DNA from: Streptomyces sp. ISL-96
GTDB lineage: Bacteria > Actinomycetota > Actinomycetes > Streptomycetales > Streptomycetaceae
Direction of reading: 5' to 3'
Length of the DNA: 64,000 nt
NCBI RefSeq assembly: GCF_018614035.1
Contig: NZ_JAGGPA010000042.1
Coordinates: forward strand, 113,842-177,841
The notes below the pieces were generated by a model. The model was given only the letters and a program-made list of their open reading frames with translations, searched no databases and was not told the origin of the DNA. Made by a program: the position numbers and the translations under genes. Positions 20,201 to 24,933 of this stretch are shown piece after piece. The stretch's first letter is position 1. Each line of letters opens with the position of its first letter.

Positions 20201-20828
20201 CCACGCCGACGTGGACCAGCTCGCCCGGGCGACCGGCACCAGCATGTTCATGGTCCTGCACTCGGCGCTGTCGGCCCTGCTCACCGCGCACGGTGCGGGC
20301 ACCGACCTGCCGATCGGCACCATGGTCGCGGGCCGTACCGACGACCAGCTGGCCGACCTGGTCGGCTGCTTCTTCAACACCGTGGTGCTGCGCACCGACA
20401 CCGCGGGCGACCCGACCTTCGCCGAGCTGCTGACCCGGGTGCGGGAGACGACGCTCGGGGCGCTGGACCGGCAGGACGTTCCGTTCGACGAGGTCGTACG
20501 GGCGACGGGCCTGCTCCCGGAGGGACCGCAGCTCATGGTGATCCACCATGAGCAGGCGGACCTCGGGGAACTTGAGGGCGGCATGGGCTCGTTCCACGCT
20601 GTGCCCACCGGCTCGGTGCAGGCCGAGTTGACGCTCAGCTTCTACGAGCCGCGCGGCGACGGGCCGGTGCACTGTGAGCTCATCTACGCGACCGACCTGC
20701 TCGGCAGGGCCAAGGCGGGGCAGCTCGCCGACGAACTTCAGGTGCTGCTGCGGAATGTGGCAGCCGACCCGGAACAGCCGCTCTCGGAGCTGTTCACCGT
20801 AATGTCCATGAGGAGTGAGAACGCATGA
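5286..20828 (+). CDS. Four-module hydroxamate siderophore NRPS
   Basis: About 5,180 residues. Approximate domain order: C1 15-445 (HHIVNDG), A1 460-950, PCP1 (LGGDS, S999), C2 1070-1500 (HHIVVDG), A2 1530-2020, PCP2 (LGGDS, S2064), E 2115-2560 (HHLAIDG), C3 2600-3040 (HHLVAWDG), A3 3065-3570, PCP3 (LGGHS, S3627), C4 3680-4130 (HHITTDE), A4 4150-4640, PCP4 (LGGHS, S4689), C5 4745-5180 (HYLAVDE). There is no thioesterase. Specificity codes I read by alignment to GrsA are A1 DVWIVGAVNK, A2 DPQDFGVIQK, A3 DMENLGLINK and A4 DVFILGAVNK. The A3 code is that of coelichelin synthetase for N5-hydroxyornithine. A1 and A4 are alike and probably take N5-formyl-N5-hydroxyornithine. I choose ATG 5286, preceded by AGGGAAAGG; ATG 5253 lacks a ribosome-binding site. 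The layout resembles the erythrochelin and foroxymithine type, with terminal C replacing a thioesterase. Confidence 0.95.
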   Translation: MFDAESDRTSAAGIPVTGGQSGIWLAQQIEPDSSAYNVSFLLDLRGDVDLSRLTDSVRQAVEEAQCLHVRVSPEGAAPRQTPTRFAVDVPTIDLRDEPDPEGAAAQWTEAERDRPADLQHGPLFAHALLRLADDRVLWYQRYHHIVNDGAGIALITHRAGELYTSGAEAGDTDWALSRLVDADRTYRESERYQADRAYWLSRLADRPEPVRLVERASAPMTRRIRRTAELSAQDTARLRGAAAGAGVRPSRLLVAAVAAYLHRVTGEQDLVLGLPVTTRQDAGSRDVPGMVSNVLPLRVAVRGSMTGSELVEAVRCAVAETVEHGRYRAEDLARDLGLVDGVPELVGPTVNILPGGEGLRFGDHEADLKPGWLGPVSDLAVTVDESRAGENIRIHFDADAAVCDQRTLTDHERRFLMLLDALVEGMDRPIGHIELTSGAERAQLLDVFGAAPCDAPELSWPAAFERQVRRSPDAVALVCEDQELSYAQLNAAANRLARLLIARGVRDEDVVAVAVPRSPELVVSLLAVMKAGAAYLPLDADHPQDRIAYMLSDAGARTVVTTRELAGALPTAPGVGHVLLDDPSVAAESAALDGSDPGLPIALDQAAYVIYTSGSTGRPKGVVVSHDGVGSLIATATERIGIDADSRVVQFASVGFDVTVWDLIMSLCVGGRIIVVPTERRVAGPALTDYIAEHRATHMILPPSLVSALPQECELPDGAVLVVGTESVPSELIARWGGRLRVVVAYGLTEATVNSTLWLAEPNWQGPAPIGVPDPNTRTYVLDSALRPVPVGVEGELYVGGRGLARGYLGRHGLTSERFVADPFGPSGARMYRTGDRVRWSADGDLEFLGRADGQLKIRGHRIEPGEIESAFMACPGIAQAAVLVREDHRSVKRLVAYLVGGGHADADASVAAARVQVAEALPDYMVPSALVVLDGPLPLTPNGKLDTRALPEPQWTAMTGDAEPTTPAEAALAKLFAELLDLPSVGVHDSFFELGGDSIVAIQLVTRARAEGLTISPRDVFRHRTVAALARVTDGADAPSGEAGAVAEPFSLVPLTGAERAEFDAAVPDLLDVVPATPLQEGFFFHAAVDEGGSDGYAVQDTLELAGDVDAEALRAATQRLLDRHPLLRAAFRQRTDGQIVQLIGERVELPWRFTDLSGRGGAEQSTAVDEITAQERAEGFDLGVPPLMRAALIRLGEQRSLLVLTMHHIVVDGWSVSLIMRELLDGYRPGAAVEPSVPAESVATYRSYAGWLAGRDREPALSAWREAMAGLDAPARLPVRGGEPNPSETGKVILELSAQDTTALMARARQLGLTLSTVVQGGFGLVLGDVVGSHDLVFGSTVSGRQAAVEGVEALVGLLINTVPARLRWRPEQPLAEVLAGFQDGQADLLDHQHLGLADIQRAVGRGELFDALVVVENLPDAGEPTDPEGQVRIVGSHIRDAVHYPLALTVLPGERLELRLEHDPSRLDAASAERFAARLRAVFDQVIADPGLPVAQLTTQTADELRSTLDRLTGPDHALPVGTVHGAFAEQVRRTPDATALIQDGQRTTYAELEERAEALAQRLLAQGVGHESIVAVAVPRSAETLVALLGVLKAGAAYLPVDVDYPADRVRYMLADSGARTVVATEESWARLPELADVARVLLGEGHSTDPVPAVLVHPDSAAYLMYTSGSTGRPKGVVVTHRAVVGQLAWTAEEFGFCPGERVLHQYSTSFDPSVQEIFAPLLTGGTVVIARPDGHRDPAYLAELIRDERVTNVDLVPSLYGALLAEEEAGQWWTSLRRAFSGGEALPVPLARRWHERTGVPLFNVYGPTEAVIQVTSWEAGSEPAEAGTVPIGRPVWNTRLYVLDRYLRPVAEGESGELYIAGAQLARGYHGRTALSAERFVADPYGGPGERMYRTGDMVQFSGDGVLTYLGRTDHQVKIRGNRVELGEIEARLRDEPAVGDVVVVARDDDRGVKQLVAYLVAAAGAALDVAAVRTALSGSLPAPMVPSHFVELDALPLTPGGKIDHKALPAPEVRSRRQGRTAREGRERQLCAIFADVLGIDEVDADEDFFVLGGDSILSMSVSSRARKAGLSISPRDVFEHRTPAALAATVVGTEDAGDAAPAVVADSDGVGDVPLLPIVHQLREDGGTVSRFNLSMLLQAPAAADAVALARVLQAVLDHHDGLRLTLSRMDLGPAIPALWSAQTLAVGSVAAAALLRRVDVRDLDDAGLRTVIAEESDGAASRLDPDSGVMLQAVWFDAGGERPGRLLLVVHHLAIDGVSWRVLLGDLAAAWDAVAQGERPVLEPVPTSLRRFARDVAEQATSPQRQAELPYWAKTLAPGAELIAGATRAGTAGSAREHVVSLSAEDTQALLTSVPATAGADVTEVLLSALRIAVSRWRGGRDAGSDGDLLVDLERHGRDGTDMDLSRTVGWFTSLHPVRLPAADGALDVLKLVKESVRSAPDSGAGYGMLRYLNPQLAPVFAQLSSAQVLFNYFGRLPAEQTHDWAPAVEADALSVEPDADLVMPYPLQVNAVCADTPHGPELRATWTWPAGDTLTEEDVRALGREWAAALRELIAQATQSGPQGRALTPSDVPLVQLDQADIDLIERVSPVPVADIWPLSPLQEGIHFHASYDTSALDVYTAQDNFDFDHRLDADRLRAACATLLRRHPSLCAGITSDGLPAPVQFVCSAAELPVPLTEVDLTGLSEQQRKARLDEIAEAGRRERFDLAAPPLFRLKLIRLTENTDRLMLSHHLVAWDGWSQSVFLDELLALYAAAGDDSALSVPGSYRDYLSWLAEQDFDAARETWRHALAGLDEPTLVARTRRQSSDEPTIPRRRTFELSPELSDRLRAAAREHGLTINAVLSAAWALVLSATVGRNDVVFGATVAGRPADVSGVDTAIGMFLNTVPLRVTLDPDEPVADLLRRMQSERVELMGHEYLGLAELQRAGGHTTLFDTLYVLQNFADEGAFNQLTARHGITGVGSVDATHYPMTLIVNPAGSVQAKLEYRPDLVDDEQAAATLERFGTLVERLIGDLSARVGALDLLLPGERAELLSAWESSVNPVPNETVADMLAAQVAHTPDSVALVFGETALTYAELDAQINRLARLLLARGAGPEKVVALALPRSTEMVVALFAVLRTGAAYLPLDLDHPADRLRLMVEDTGPLCLLSTTAVAPTLRGETGAVAPELLLDDPSVAAELAALPSGEATDAERPAFAHEVENRLEHPAYVIYTSGSTGKPKGVVTPYRGLTNMQLNHQKEVFDPAIASAGGRRLRIAHTVSFAFDMSWEELLWLVEGHEVHVCDEELRRDAEALVAYCDEHRVDVVNVTPTYAQLLIEEGLLDHDESAGKHRPALVLLGGEAVSDTVWTRLRRTEGTYGYNLYGPTEYTINTLGGSTTDSPTPTVGMPIRNTRAYVLDAMLRPVPPGCPGELYIAGTGLARGYHDRPGLTAERFVADPFGAPGERMYRTGDLVRQRPDGLIDFLGRTDDQVKIRGYRIELGEISSVLAAHPEVAHAAVVVAETAGTKRLVGYVVLEEGSEEGDALLQRLREHLKAGLPDYMVPAALVTVETLPLTVNGKLDVKALPAPDFAGPSTSRAPRSPQEETLCALFAEVLGLAVGSVGIDSNFFDLGGHSLLATRLISRARTALKAELAIRDLFEAPTVAELVVRATGSQAAERPALTAGERPAELPLSHAQQRLWVIQQIECTSAAYNFPLVMRLRGTLDVDAWRAALADVTARHEALRTLFGERDGQAYQRVLPAEQAHPVVECVRAGEAEVSGIVDAAINRPFDLAAELPLRATIIEVAPDDHVVVILLHHITTDEWSDRPFLRDLAAAYAARRSGSAPEWEPLPVQYADYALWQQRLLGDPADAQSLAARQLEYWRTTLEGAPEEIELPADRLRPARPAFTGAELDIEFDTTAYQGLKRLSRESGASMFMVVHAAVAALLHRMGAGTDIALGSPIAGRSDEALDELVGFFVNTLVLRTDLSGDPSFTELLARVRDTDLAAFSHADVPFESVVEKLNPTRSLARNPLFQVMVGYHNRTGDELELPGLGVEYVPFRIKSAKFDLVFSFTEQVGADGNDGALSCRLEFATELFDQETAERLGDRLRRLVSALVAEPEAPVSAADVLAADERQLVLEGFNATERVVDESSLPALFAQRLAERPDAVAVVERSRSVSYAQLDARSNRIARLLAARGVGAESVVGVAVPRSVDMIATVLAALKLGAAFLPLDLVHPADRLSYMIEDSGAALVVGTEPVAGKIPEVAGVPVVLLDAPQTTAELDGLPESRVDGLPVSLDQAAYVIYTSGSTGRPKGVVVPHDGISSLVATAVDRMGLERDSRVLQFASIGFDVFAFELSMALCHGGRLVLISDEARVAGPALTDFLADQRISHMILPPSLVSALPAGCELPEGSTILVGTETVPPDLFERFGASANLICAYGLTEATVNSTLWPAREAGGRPTGRVPIGRPDPNTVCYVLDANLSPVPPGVVGELYVAGRGLARGYLGKSALTSERFVADPFGPPGTRMYRTGDRARWRTDGNIDFLGRVDTQVKIRGFRIELGEIEAALADHPAVSQAAVVPDHEGDIVRLVGYAVPERGDLEIDPQALRTHVAGLLPEYMVPALVVPLDGPLPLTPNGKLDRKALPAPDWSGMTGDARPATETQIRLAGLFGEILKLEDVGIHDNFFALGGHSMASMRLLGRIRSEFGVELSIRDVFDALTVAGIAAKLDGASAARPPLRPVEHRAEGAPQLAAPVQRWQWSSYRRHAGFDHALVLRSPGGLDADALSAALGDVVARHEPLRTVFTERDGAVHQQAAQSPVLEREQCADVDARLAELAAQAPELSLEPPLRARLLTSPDGTQAVLLTMHYLAVDEWSVVPLFRDLTTAYEDRTHGREPAWEPLPVTYADYTTWAHEVLGDLADPDSLGGRQLAYWQQTLKDLPQELALPTDRPRPAAPGLLGHGGDYVGFVLDEQLHADVDQLARATGTSMFMVLHSALSALLTAHGAGTDLPIGTMVAGRTDDQLADLVGCFFNTVVLRTDTAGDPTFAELLTRVRETTLGALDRQDVPFDEVVRATGLLPEGPQLMVIHHEQADLGELEGGMGSFHAVPTGSVQAELTLSFYEPRGDGPVHCELIYATDLLGRAKAGQLADELQVLLRNVAADPEQPLSELFTVMSMRSENA

Positions 20829-21034
20829 CCACCAACCCGTTCGAGGACCCGCAGGGCCGCTTCCTGGTCCTGACGAATGATGAGAACCAGCACTCGATGT
20901 GGCCGTCCTTTGCCGAGGTGCCGGCGGGGTGGCGGGTCGTGTTCGGTGAGGACACGCGGGAGGCGTGCCTTGCGTATGTGGAGGCGAACTGGACGGATCT
21001 GCGGCCCGCTAGCCTGATTGCGCAGCAGGGCTAA
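20825..21034 (+). CDS. MbtH-like NRPS accessory protein
   Basis: A 69-residue protein with the complete MbtH signature: NDENQHSMWPSFAEVPAGW, then CLAYVEANWTDLRPASL. MbtH proteins bind adenylation domains and are needed for their folding or activity. The ATG overlaps the NRPS stop codon by 4 nt (ATGA), so the two are translationally coupled. It is the last gene of the biosynthetic transcript and is followed by two strong hairpins. Confidence 0.97.
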   Translation: MTTNPFEDPQGRFLVLTNDENQHSMWPSFAEVPAGWRVVFGEDTREACLAYVEANWTDLRPASLIAQQG

Positions 21035-21055
21035 CGGTCGCGCTGCTGAAGCCAA

Positions 21056-21098
21056 GTCGCCGCCTGTGATGAGGGACCACCTCACCACAGGCGGCGAC
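21056..21098. terminator. First hairpin of a tandem convergent terminator
   Basis: 19-nt arms at 21056-21074 and 21080-21098, beginning GTCGCCGCCTGTG and ending CACAGGCGGCGAC, with one mismatch and a 5-nt loop. It sits just after the mbtH-like stop codon, between convergent genes. Confidence 0.75.
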
Positions 21099-21131
21099 GC
21101 GCGTTTCACCCCCGCCCGCCCCAGGCGCCAA

Positions 21132-21170
21132 TGTGTAAGGCCCGCCGGGATACCCGGCGGGCCTTACACA
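21132..21170. terminator. Second hairpin of a tandem convergent terminator
   Basis: A perfect inverted repeat with 18-bp arms, TGTGTAAGGCCCGCCGGG and its complement, around a 3-nt loop. It ends 18 bp from the 3' end of the convergent ABC transporter gene and would work in both directions. Confidence 0.85.
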
Positions 21171-21188
21171 AGCCTGGTGCGGCGGCGC

Positions 21189-22973
21189 TCACGCCTCCGA
21201 CGGCTGCCGCCGCGTGTCCGACCACGCCGCCCACAGCGCCGCATAGCGCCCACCCGCCGCCACCAACTCCGCGTGCGTACCCGTCTCGACGACCCTCCCC
21301 TGGTCGAGCACGACAACCCGGTCCGCCGTCGCCGCCTGCGGCAACCGGTGGGCCACCATCAGGCCCGTACGCCCCTCCAGCGCCTGAAGCGCAGCCATCT
21401 CCAGCACCCGCGCCCCCGCGCTCCCCGCGTCCGCCGTCGCCTCGTCCAGGATCGCGACCGGCGGGTCGGCGAGGACGAGGCGGGCCAGGGCCAGATGCTG
21501 GGCCTGGGTCACCGTCAGCCGGTGGCCGCCCTCGCCGACCACCGTGTCCAGCCCGTCGGACAGCGCCTCCACCCAGTCCAGCGCACTGACCTTGGCGAGC
21601 GCGGCCCGCAGTTCCTCGTCGGTGGACTCCGGCCGGGCGAGCCGCAGGTCCTCGGACAGCGGCCCGGCGAACACGTGGACTTCCTGACTGATCAGCGTCA
21701 CCGCCCGCCGCATGCCGGCGGGTCCGAGCTCCTGGGTATCCACACCACCCAGGGTGATGACCCCCTCGGACGGCTGGTGGATGCCGGCGATCAGCTTCGC
21801 CAGCGTGGTCTTGCCTGCCCCACTCGCGCCGACCAGCGCCACCCGCTCCCCGCTGCGCACCTCCAGGTCCACCTCGCGCAGTACGGGATGCCCGGACACG
21901 TACGCATGGCTGAGCGCCGAGACCTTGACGGAACCGTCCACCGGCACGGAGGGCTGGTCCGGCTCCCGCTCGCCCGGCAGATTCGACACGCCGACCAGCC
22001 GAGCCAGGCTGGCGCCGGCGGACTGCGCCTCGTCGATGAGGAAGAGAGCGGCGTTCACGGGATTGAACAGGCTGTGGAAGTACAGAGCCGCCGCGGTCGC
22101 CGTGCCGATGCTCACGGAACCATTGCCGACCAGGAAGAACCCGGTGACCAGGACCGACGTCAGACCGACGAACTCGGCGAGGTTGAGCCGCGAGAAGAAC
22201 CCGGAAACGAGCCGGATGGCGCGCAGGGCGAGGCTGACGGATTCCTGCGACCGCTGTTCCAGCAGCTCCGCGTGCCGGTCGTTCAGCCGGAACGCGCGCA
22301 CGGTCCGGACGCCGCCGAAGCTGTCGAGGAGCTGGTGCTGGAGGGCGCCGGTGGCCACCCCGTGCTGGGCGTACAGGGGGGTGGCGCGCGGCATGTACCA
22401 CCGCACGGTGAGGACGTGGATCGGCATGGCCACCAGGACGGCGGGAAGGAAGCGCCAGTCCAGCACGGTGAGGCCGACCAGCGTCAGCGCGATCGTGAGC
22501 AGGGCACCGGCGAACTCGGGCAGCGCCTGGCGTACCGCCTTCGCTATCCGGGTCACATCGCCGGTCACCCGGGAGGTCAGATCGCCCGAACCGGCCTCTT
22601 CCACGCGTTCGAGCGGAAGTCGCAGCGCCCGCTCGATGAACCGCTCACGCAGGCTCGCGAGTACGGTCTCGCCGAGCCGGGCGACGAGCGACGTGCCGAT
22701 AGCGGTCGCGACGCCCCTGGCCACCGCCACCGCGAGGAGGAGGACCATCGGCACCACCAGCGCCCCGGCGCCCCGCTGCTCGACGACCAGGTCGACGATG
22801 CGGCCGAGCAGCGGGGCGGTCAGCAGACCGATGCCCGTTCCGACGACCAGTACGGTCACGGCGGACACCGTCAGCAACCGGTGACGGCGCAGCAACGTGC
22901 CGACGACGGCGAGCGTCTGGGCGCCGGTGGCGATCGGCAGGAGTTCGCGTTCCGGCGCGCTGGTTTCGCTCAT
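21189..22973 (-). CDS. ABC exporter-type half transporter, subunit 2
   Basis: About 594 residues: an N-terminal six-helix type IV membrane domain, then an ATPase domain. The Walker A motif is canonical (GASGAGKTT, near residue 380) and so is Walker B (VAILDEATA, near 505). The signature motif is degenerate, reading LTVTQ instead of LSGGQ (near 485). I choose ATG 22973, which has GAAGGA 6 nt upstream. A GTG at 23018 overlapping the previous stop codon is the alternative. It overlaps or closely follows its partner gene, with which it should form a heterodimer. The likely role is siderophore export, as for CchG/CchI-like proteins. Import, as in mycobacterial IrtAB, cannot be excluded because the fold is the same. 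Confidence 0.88.
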   Translation of the reverse strand: MSETSAPERELLPIATGAQTLAVVGTLLRRHRLLTVSAVTVLVVGTGIGLLTAPLLGRIVDLVVEQRGAGALVVPMVLLLAVAVARGVATAIGTSLVARLGETVLASLRERFIERALRLPLERVEEAGSGDLTSRVTGDVTRIAKAVRQALPEFAGALLTIALTLVGLTVLDWRFLPAVLVAMPIHVLTVRWYMPRATPLYAQHGVATGALQHQLLDSFGGVRTVRAFRLNDRHAELLEQRSQESVSLALRAIRLVSGFFSRLNLAEFVGLTSVLVTGFFLVGNGSVSIGTATAAALYFHSLFNPVNAALFLIDEAQSAGASLARLVGVSNLPGEREPDQPSVPVDGSVKVSALSHAYVSGHPVLREVDLEVRSGERVALVGASGAGKTTLAKLIAGIHQPSEGVITLGGVDTQELGPAGMRRAVTLISQEVHVFAGPLSEDLRLARPESTDEELRAALAKVSALDWVEALSDGLDTVVGEGGHRLTVTQAQHLALARLVLADPPVAILDEATADAGSAGARVLEMAALQALEGRTGLMVAHRLPQAATADRVVVLDQGRVVETGTHAELVAAGGRYAALWAAWSDTRRQPSEA

Positions 22974-23014
22974 CGTCCGTCCTTCGTCGTTCGCGCGTTC
23001 TGTATGGGCGGACG

Positions 23015-24712
23015 TCACGTCAGTACCACCGAGCGGTACGCCGCGTCCGTGGCCACAAGCTCCGGATGGCGGCCGTCCGCCGTCACGGCGCCGTCGTCGA
23101 GCACCACGACGCGATCCGTCACGGCGAGCAGAGCGGGGCTGGTGGTGACCAGGATCGTGGTGCGGCCACGGCGCAGTTCCCGCAGGCGGGCGGCGATCCG
23201 GGACTCGGTGACCGTGTCGACGGCGGTGGTCGGGTCGTGGACGACCAGCACCGGGTGATCCGCGGCGAGCGCCCGCGCCAGCGCGACCCGCTGTCGCTGC
23301 CCGCCGGACAGCGACCGGCCGCGCTCGGTGAGCATGGTGTCGACGCCCTGGGGCAGGGCGCGTGCGACGTCGTCCGCCGCCGAGGCCTTCAGCGCCGGCT
23401 CAACATCCGCCGTACCGCCGTCCGTTCCGGCCAGTACGTTGTCGAGCAGGCTGCTCTCGAACAGCGCCGCGTCGTGATGCGCGACCAGGATCATGCTGCG
23501 TACGCCGTCGGGGTCGAGCCCGGCCAGAGACACGCCGTCGAGCTCGATCGTCCCTTCGGCGGGGTCGATTTCCCGGCCCAGGCACAGCAACAGGTCGGCT
23601 GCGGCCGCCGGGTCCTTGGCGACGACGCCGACCAGACTTCCGGGGCCGATGTCGAGGTCGACCCCGCGCAGCGCACCGTGCGTGACGCCGCGCAGCCGGA
23701 GCCGCCCGGCGACCTGGTCGGGCAGCGCGTCCGACCCCGCTGTCACGGCGGGGGCCGACGCCAGCACCTCCGCGATACGGTCGGCGGACGCGCGGCCCTG
23801 GGCGAATTCGCCATTGACGTACGTGAGGAGCTGGAACGGCCCCAGCAGGAACTGTGCGAGTCCGACCGCCGCCACCAGCTCGCCGACGCTGATCGATCCG
23901 CGCATCGCCAGATGCGCGCCGACCAGCCCGATGACGGCGATGAAGATCCCGGTCAGGGCCAGGATCGCGCCGTCGTGCCAGGCGCGGCTCCCGGCGGCCC
24001 GCAGTGCGGCCGCCAGCGAGTCCTGGCTGGTACGCCGGTACCGGGACACCGCGGCCTGTTCGGCGCCGATGCCCTTGAGTACGCGCAGTCCCGCGACCAG
24101 GTCGGCGGCGACACCGGAGGCGTGCGCGGCGCGTTCCTGCTCGACCTCGCTGCGCCGTTCGAGGGGTTGGCTGATGCGGTGACCGAGCCACAGCAGGGGC
24201 GGGATGCCGAGCAGTACGAGCAGCCCGAGCGGCACCGAGATCCGCAGCAGTACCACCGCGCTGATGACCAGTCCGGCGACCGCCGATATCCCGTAGGGCA
24301 GCGCGGCCGCGACCGCGCCCACCCGCGCGGCGTCACCGGTGGCGATGGAGGTCAGCTCGCCCGGGAGCCGGCCCGCGTCCGCGCCGCCGCTCGGGTTGAG
24401 CACCCTGGCGCCGAGATCGAGCCGCAGCCGGTGCGCGGCGCGTTCGCCGGCCCCGTCGGTGATCCTCGCGGAGGTGCGGTAGCACGTGGACAGGACGAAG
24501 AAGAGTACGGCGAGTACCACCAGCCAGCGCAGCAGGGCGCTGGAGGAACCGGTCGCGACCGCTTCGTCGATGATCAGGCCGATGACGACGGGGACCATCG
24601 CCTCGCACCCCTGGTGGGCCATGCCGAGCAGCGATGCCCCGGCGACTTGACGACGCTGGCCCCTGATCGCCCTCCGGAGGACTTGGCCCCCCGTCGGTCC
24701 TCCATCGAGCAT
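23015..24712 (-). CDS. ABC exporter-type half transporter, subunit 1
   Basis: 565 residues with a six-helix membrane domain and an ATPase domain. The lesions are complementary to those of the downstream subunit. Walker A is lost (GVVAKDPAAAADLLL near residue 358 lacks GxxGxGKS/T). Walker B is altered (LVVHDPTTAVD: Asp to His, catalytic Glu to Asp). The signature motif is intact (LSGGQRQRVALARAL near 465). The active ATP site would therefore combine Walker A/B of the other subunit with this signature, as in asymmetric heterodimeric exporters. GGAGG lies 6 nt before the ATG. An iron box sits 30 bp upstream at 24742-24760, so the pair is expected to be expressed in low iron with the siderophore genes. 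Confidence 0.88.
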   Translation of the reverse strand: MLDGGPTGGQVLRRAIRGQRRQVAGASLLGMAHQGCEAMVPVVIGLIIDEAVATGSSSALLRWLVVLAVLFFVLSTCYRTSARITDGAGERAAHRLRLDLGARVLNPSGGADAGRLPGELTSIATGDAARVGAVAAALPYGISAVAGLVISAVVLLRISVPLGLLVLLGIPPLLWLGHRISQPLERRSEVEQERAAHASGVAADLVAGLRVLKGIGAEQAAVSRYRRTSQDSLAAALRAAGSRAWHDGAILALTGIFIAVIGLVGAHLAMRGSISVGELVAAVGLAQFLLGPFQLLTYVNGEFAQGRASADRIAEVLASAPAVTAGSDALPDQVAGRLRLRGVTHGALRGVDLDIGPGSLVGVVAKDPAAAADLLLCLGREIDPAEGTIELDGVSLAGLDPDGVRSMILVAHHDAALFESSLLDNVLAGTDGGTADVEPALKASAADDVARALPQGVDTMLTERGRSLSGGQRQRVALARALAADHPVLVVHDPTTAVDTVTESRIAARLRELRRGRTTILVTTSPALLAVTDRVVVLDDGAVTADGRHPELVATDAAYRSVVLT

Positions 24713-24741
24713 GCGGTACCTCCGCGAAGACGGTCGAATAG

Positions 24742-24760
24742 TTAGGTAAGGCTACTCTAA
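24742..24760. promoter_or_regulatory. Iron box of the ABC exporter pair
   Basis: TTAGGTAAGGCTACTCTAA is a good match to the DmdR consensus. It lies 30 bp upstream of the minus-strand ABC subunit 1 start in the divergent intergenic region 24713-24933. Confidence 0.85.
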
Positions 24761-24846
24761 TCAGCGTTCCGGCCAAGGGGTCGGGGTAGCCGCCGCCCGG
24801 GCGCCGTACTGGCGGGATATGCCCGCTCGTTGACCGTGCGGAGCAG

Positions 24847-24865
24847 TTCGGTTAGGCTCACCTAA
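24847..24865. promoter_or_regulatory. Iron box of the siderophore import operon
   Basis: TTCGGTTAGGCTCACCTAA differs from the published consensus TTAGGTTAGGCTCACCTAA at a single base. It lies 69 bp upstream of the first FecCD-type permease gene and should control the whole operon 24934-29760. Confidence 0.9.
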
Positions 24866-24933
24866 GTCACTGCTTGTTGTGCGTACGTGACATCTTTTCG
24901 CGTGATGCGCACTCTGCCGCCGGGGGGTAGGTC

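Noticed and set aside
16281..20672. Very long minus-strand reading frame (about 1,460 codons) opposite the NRPS; similar ones at 8760-12071, 13323-16163, 2667-5033 and on the plus strand at 817-2514
   Set aside because: They are antisense to clear genes, have low-complexity Arg/Gly/Val-rich translations and no domains. GC-rich codon bias removes stop codons from the opposite strand.
5286..20828. Assignment of the cluster as coelichelin
   Set aside because: Coelichelin synthetase has three modules. This enzyme has four, with a different A2 code and a terminal C domain, so only the A3 code and precursor enzymes are shared.
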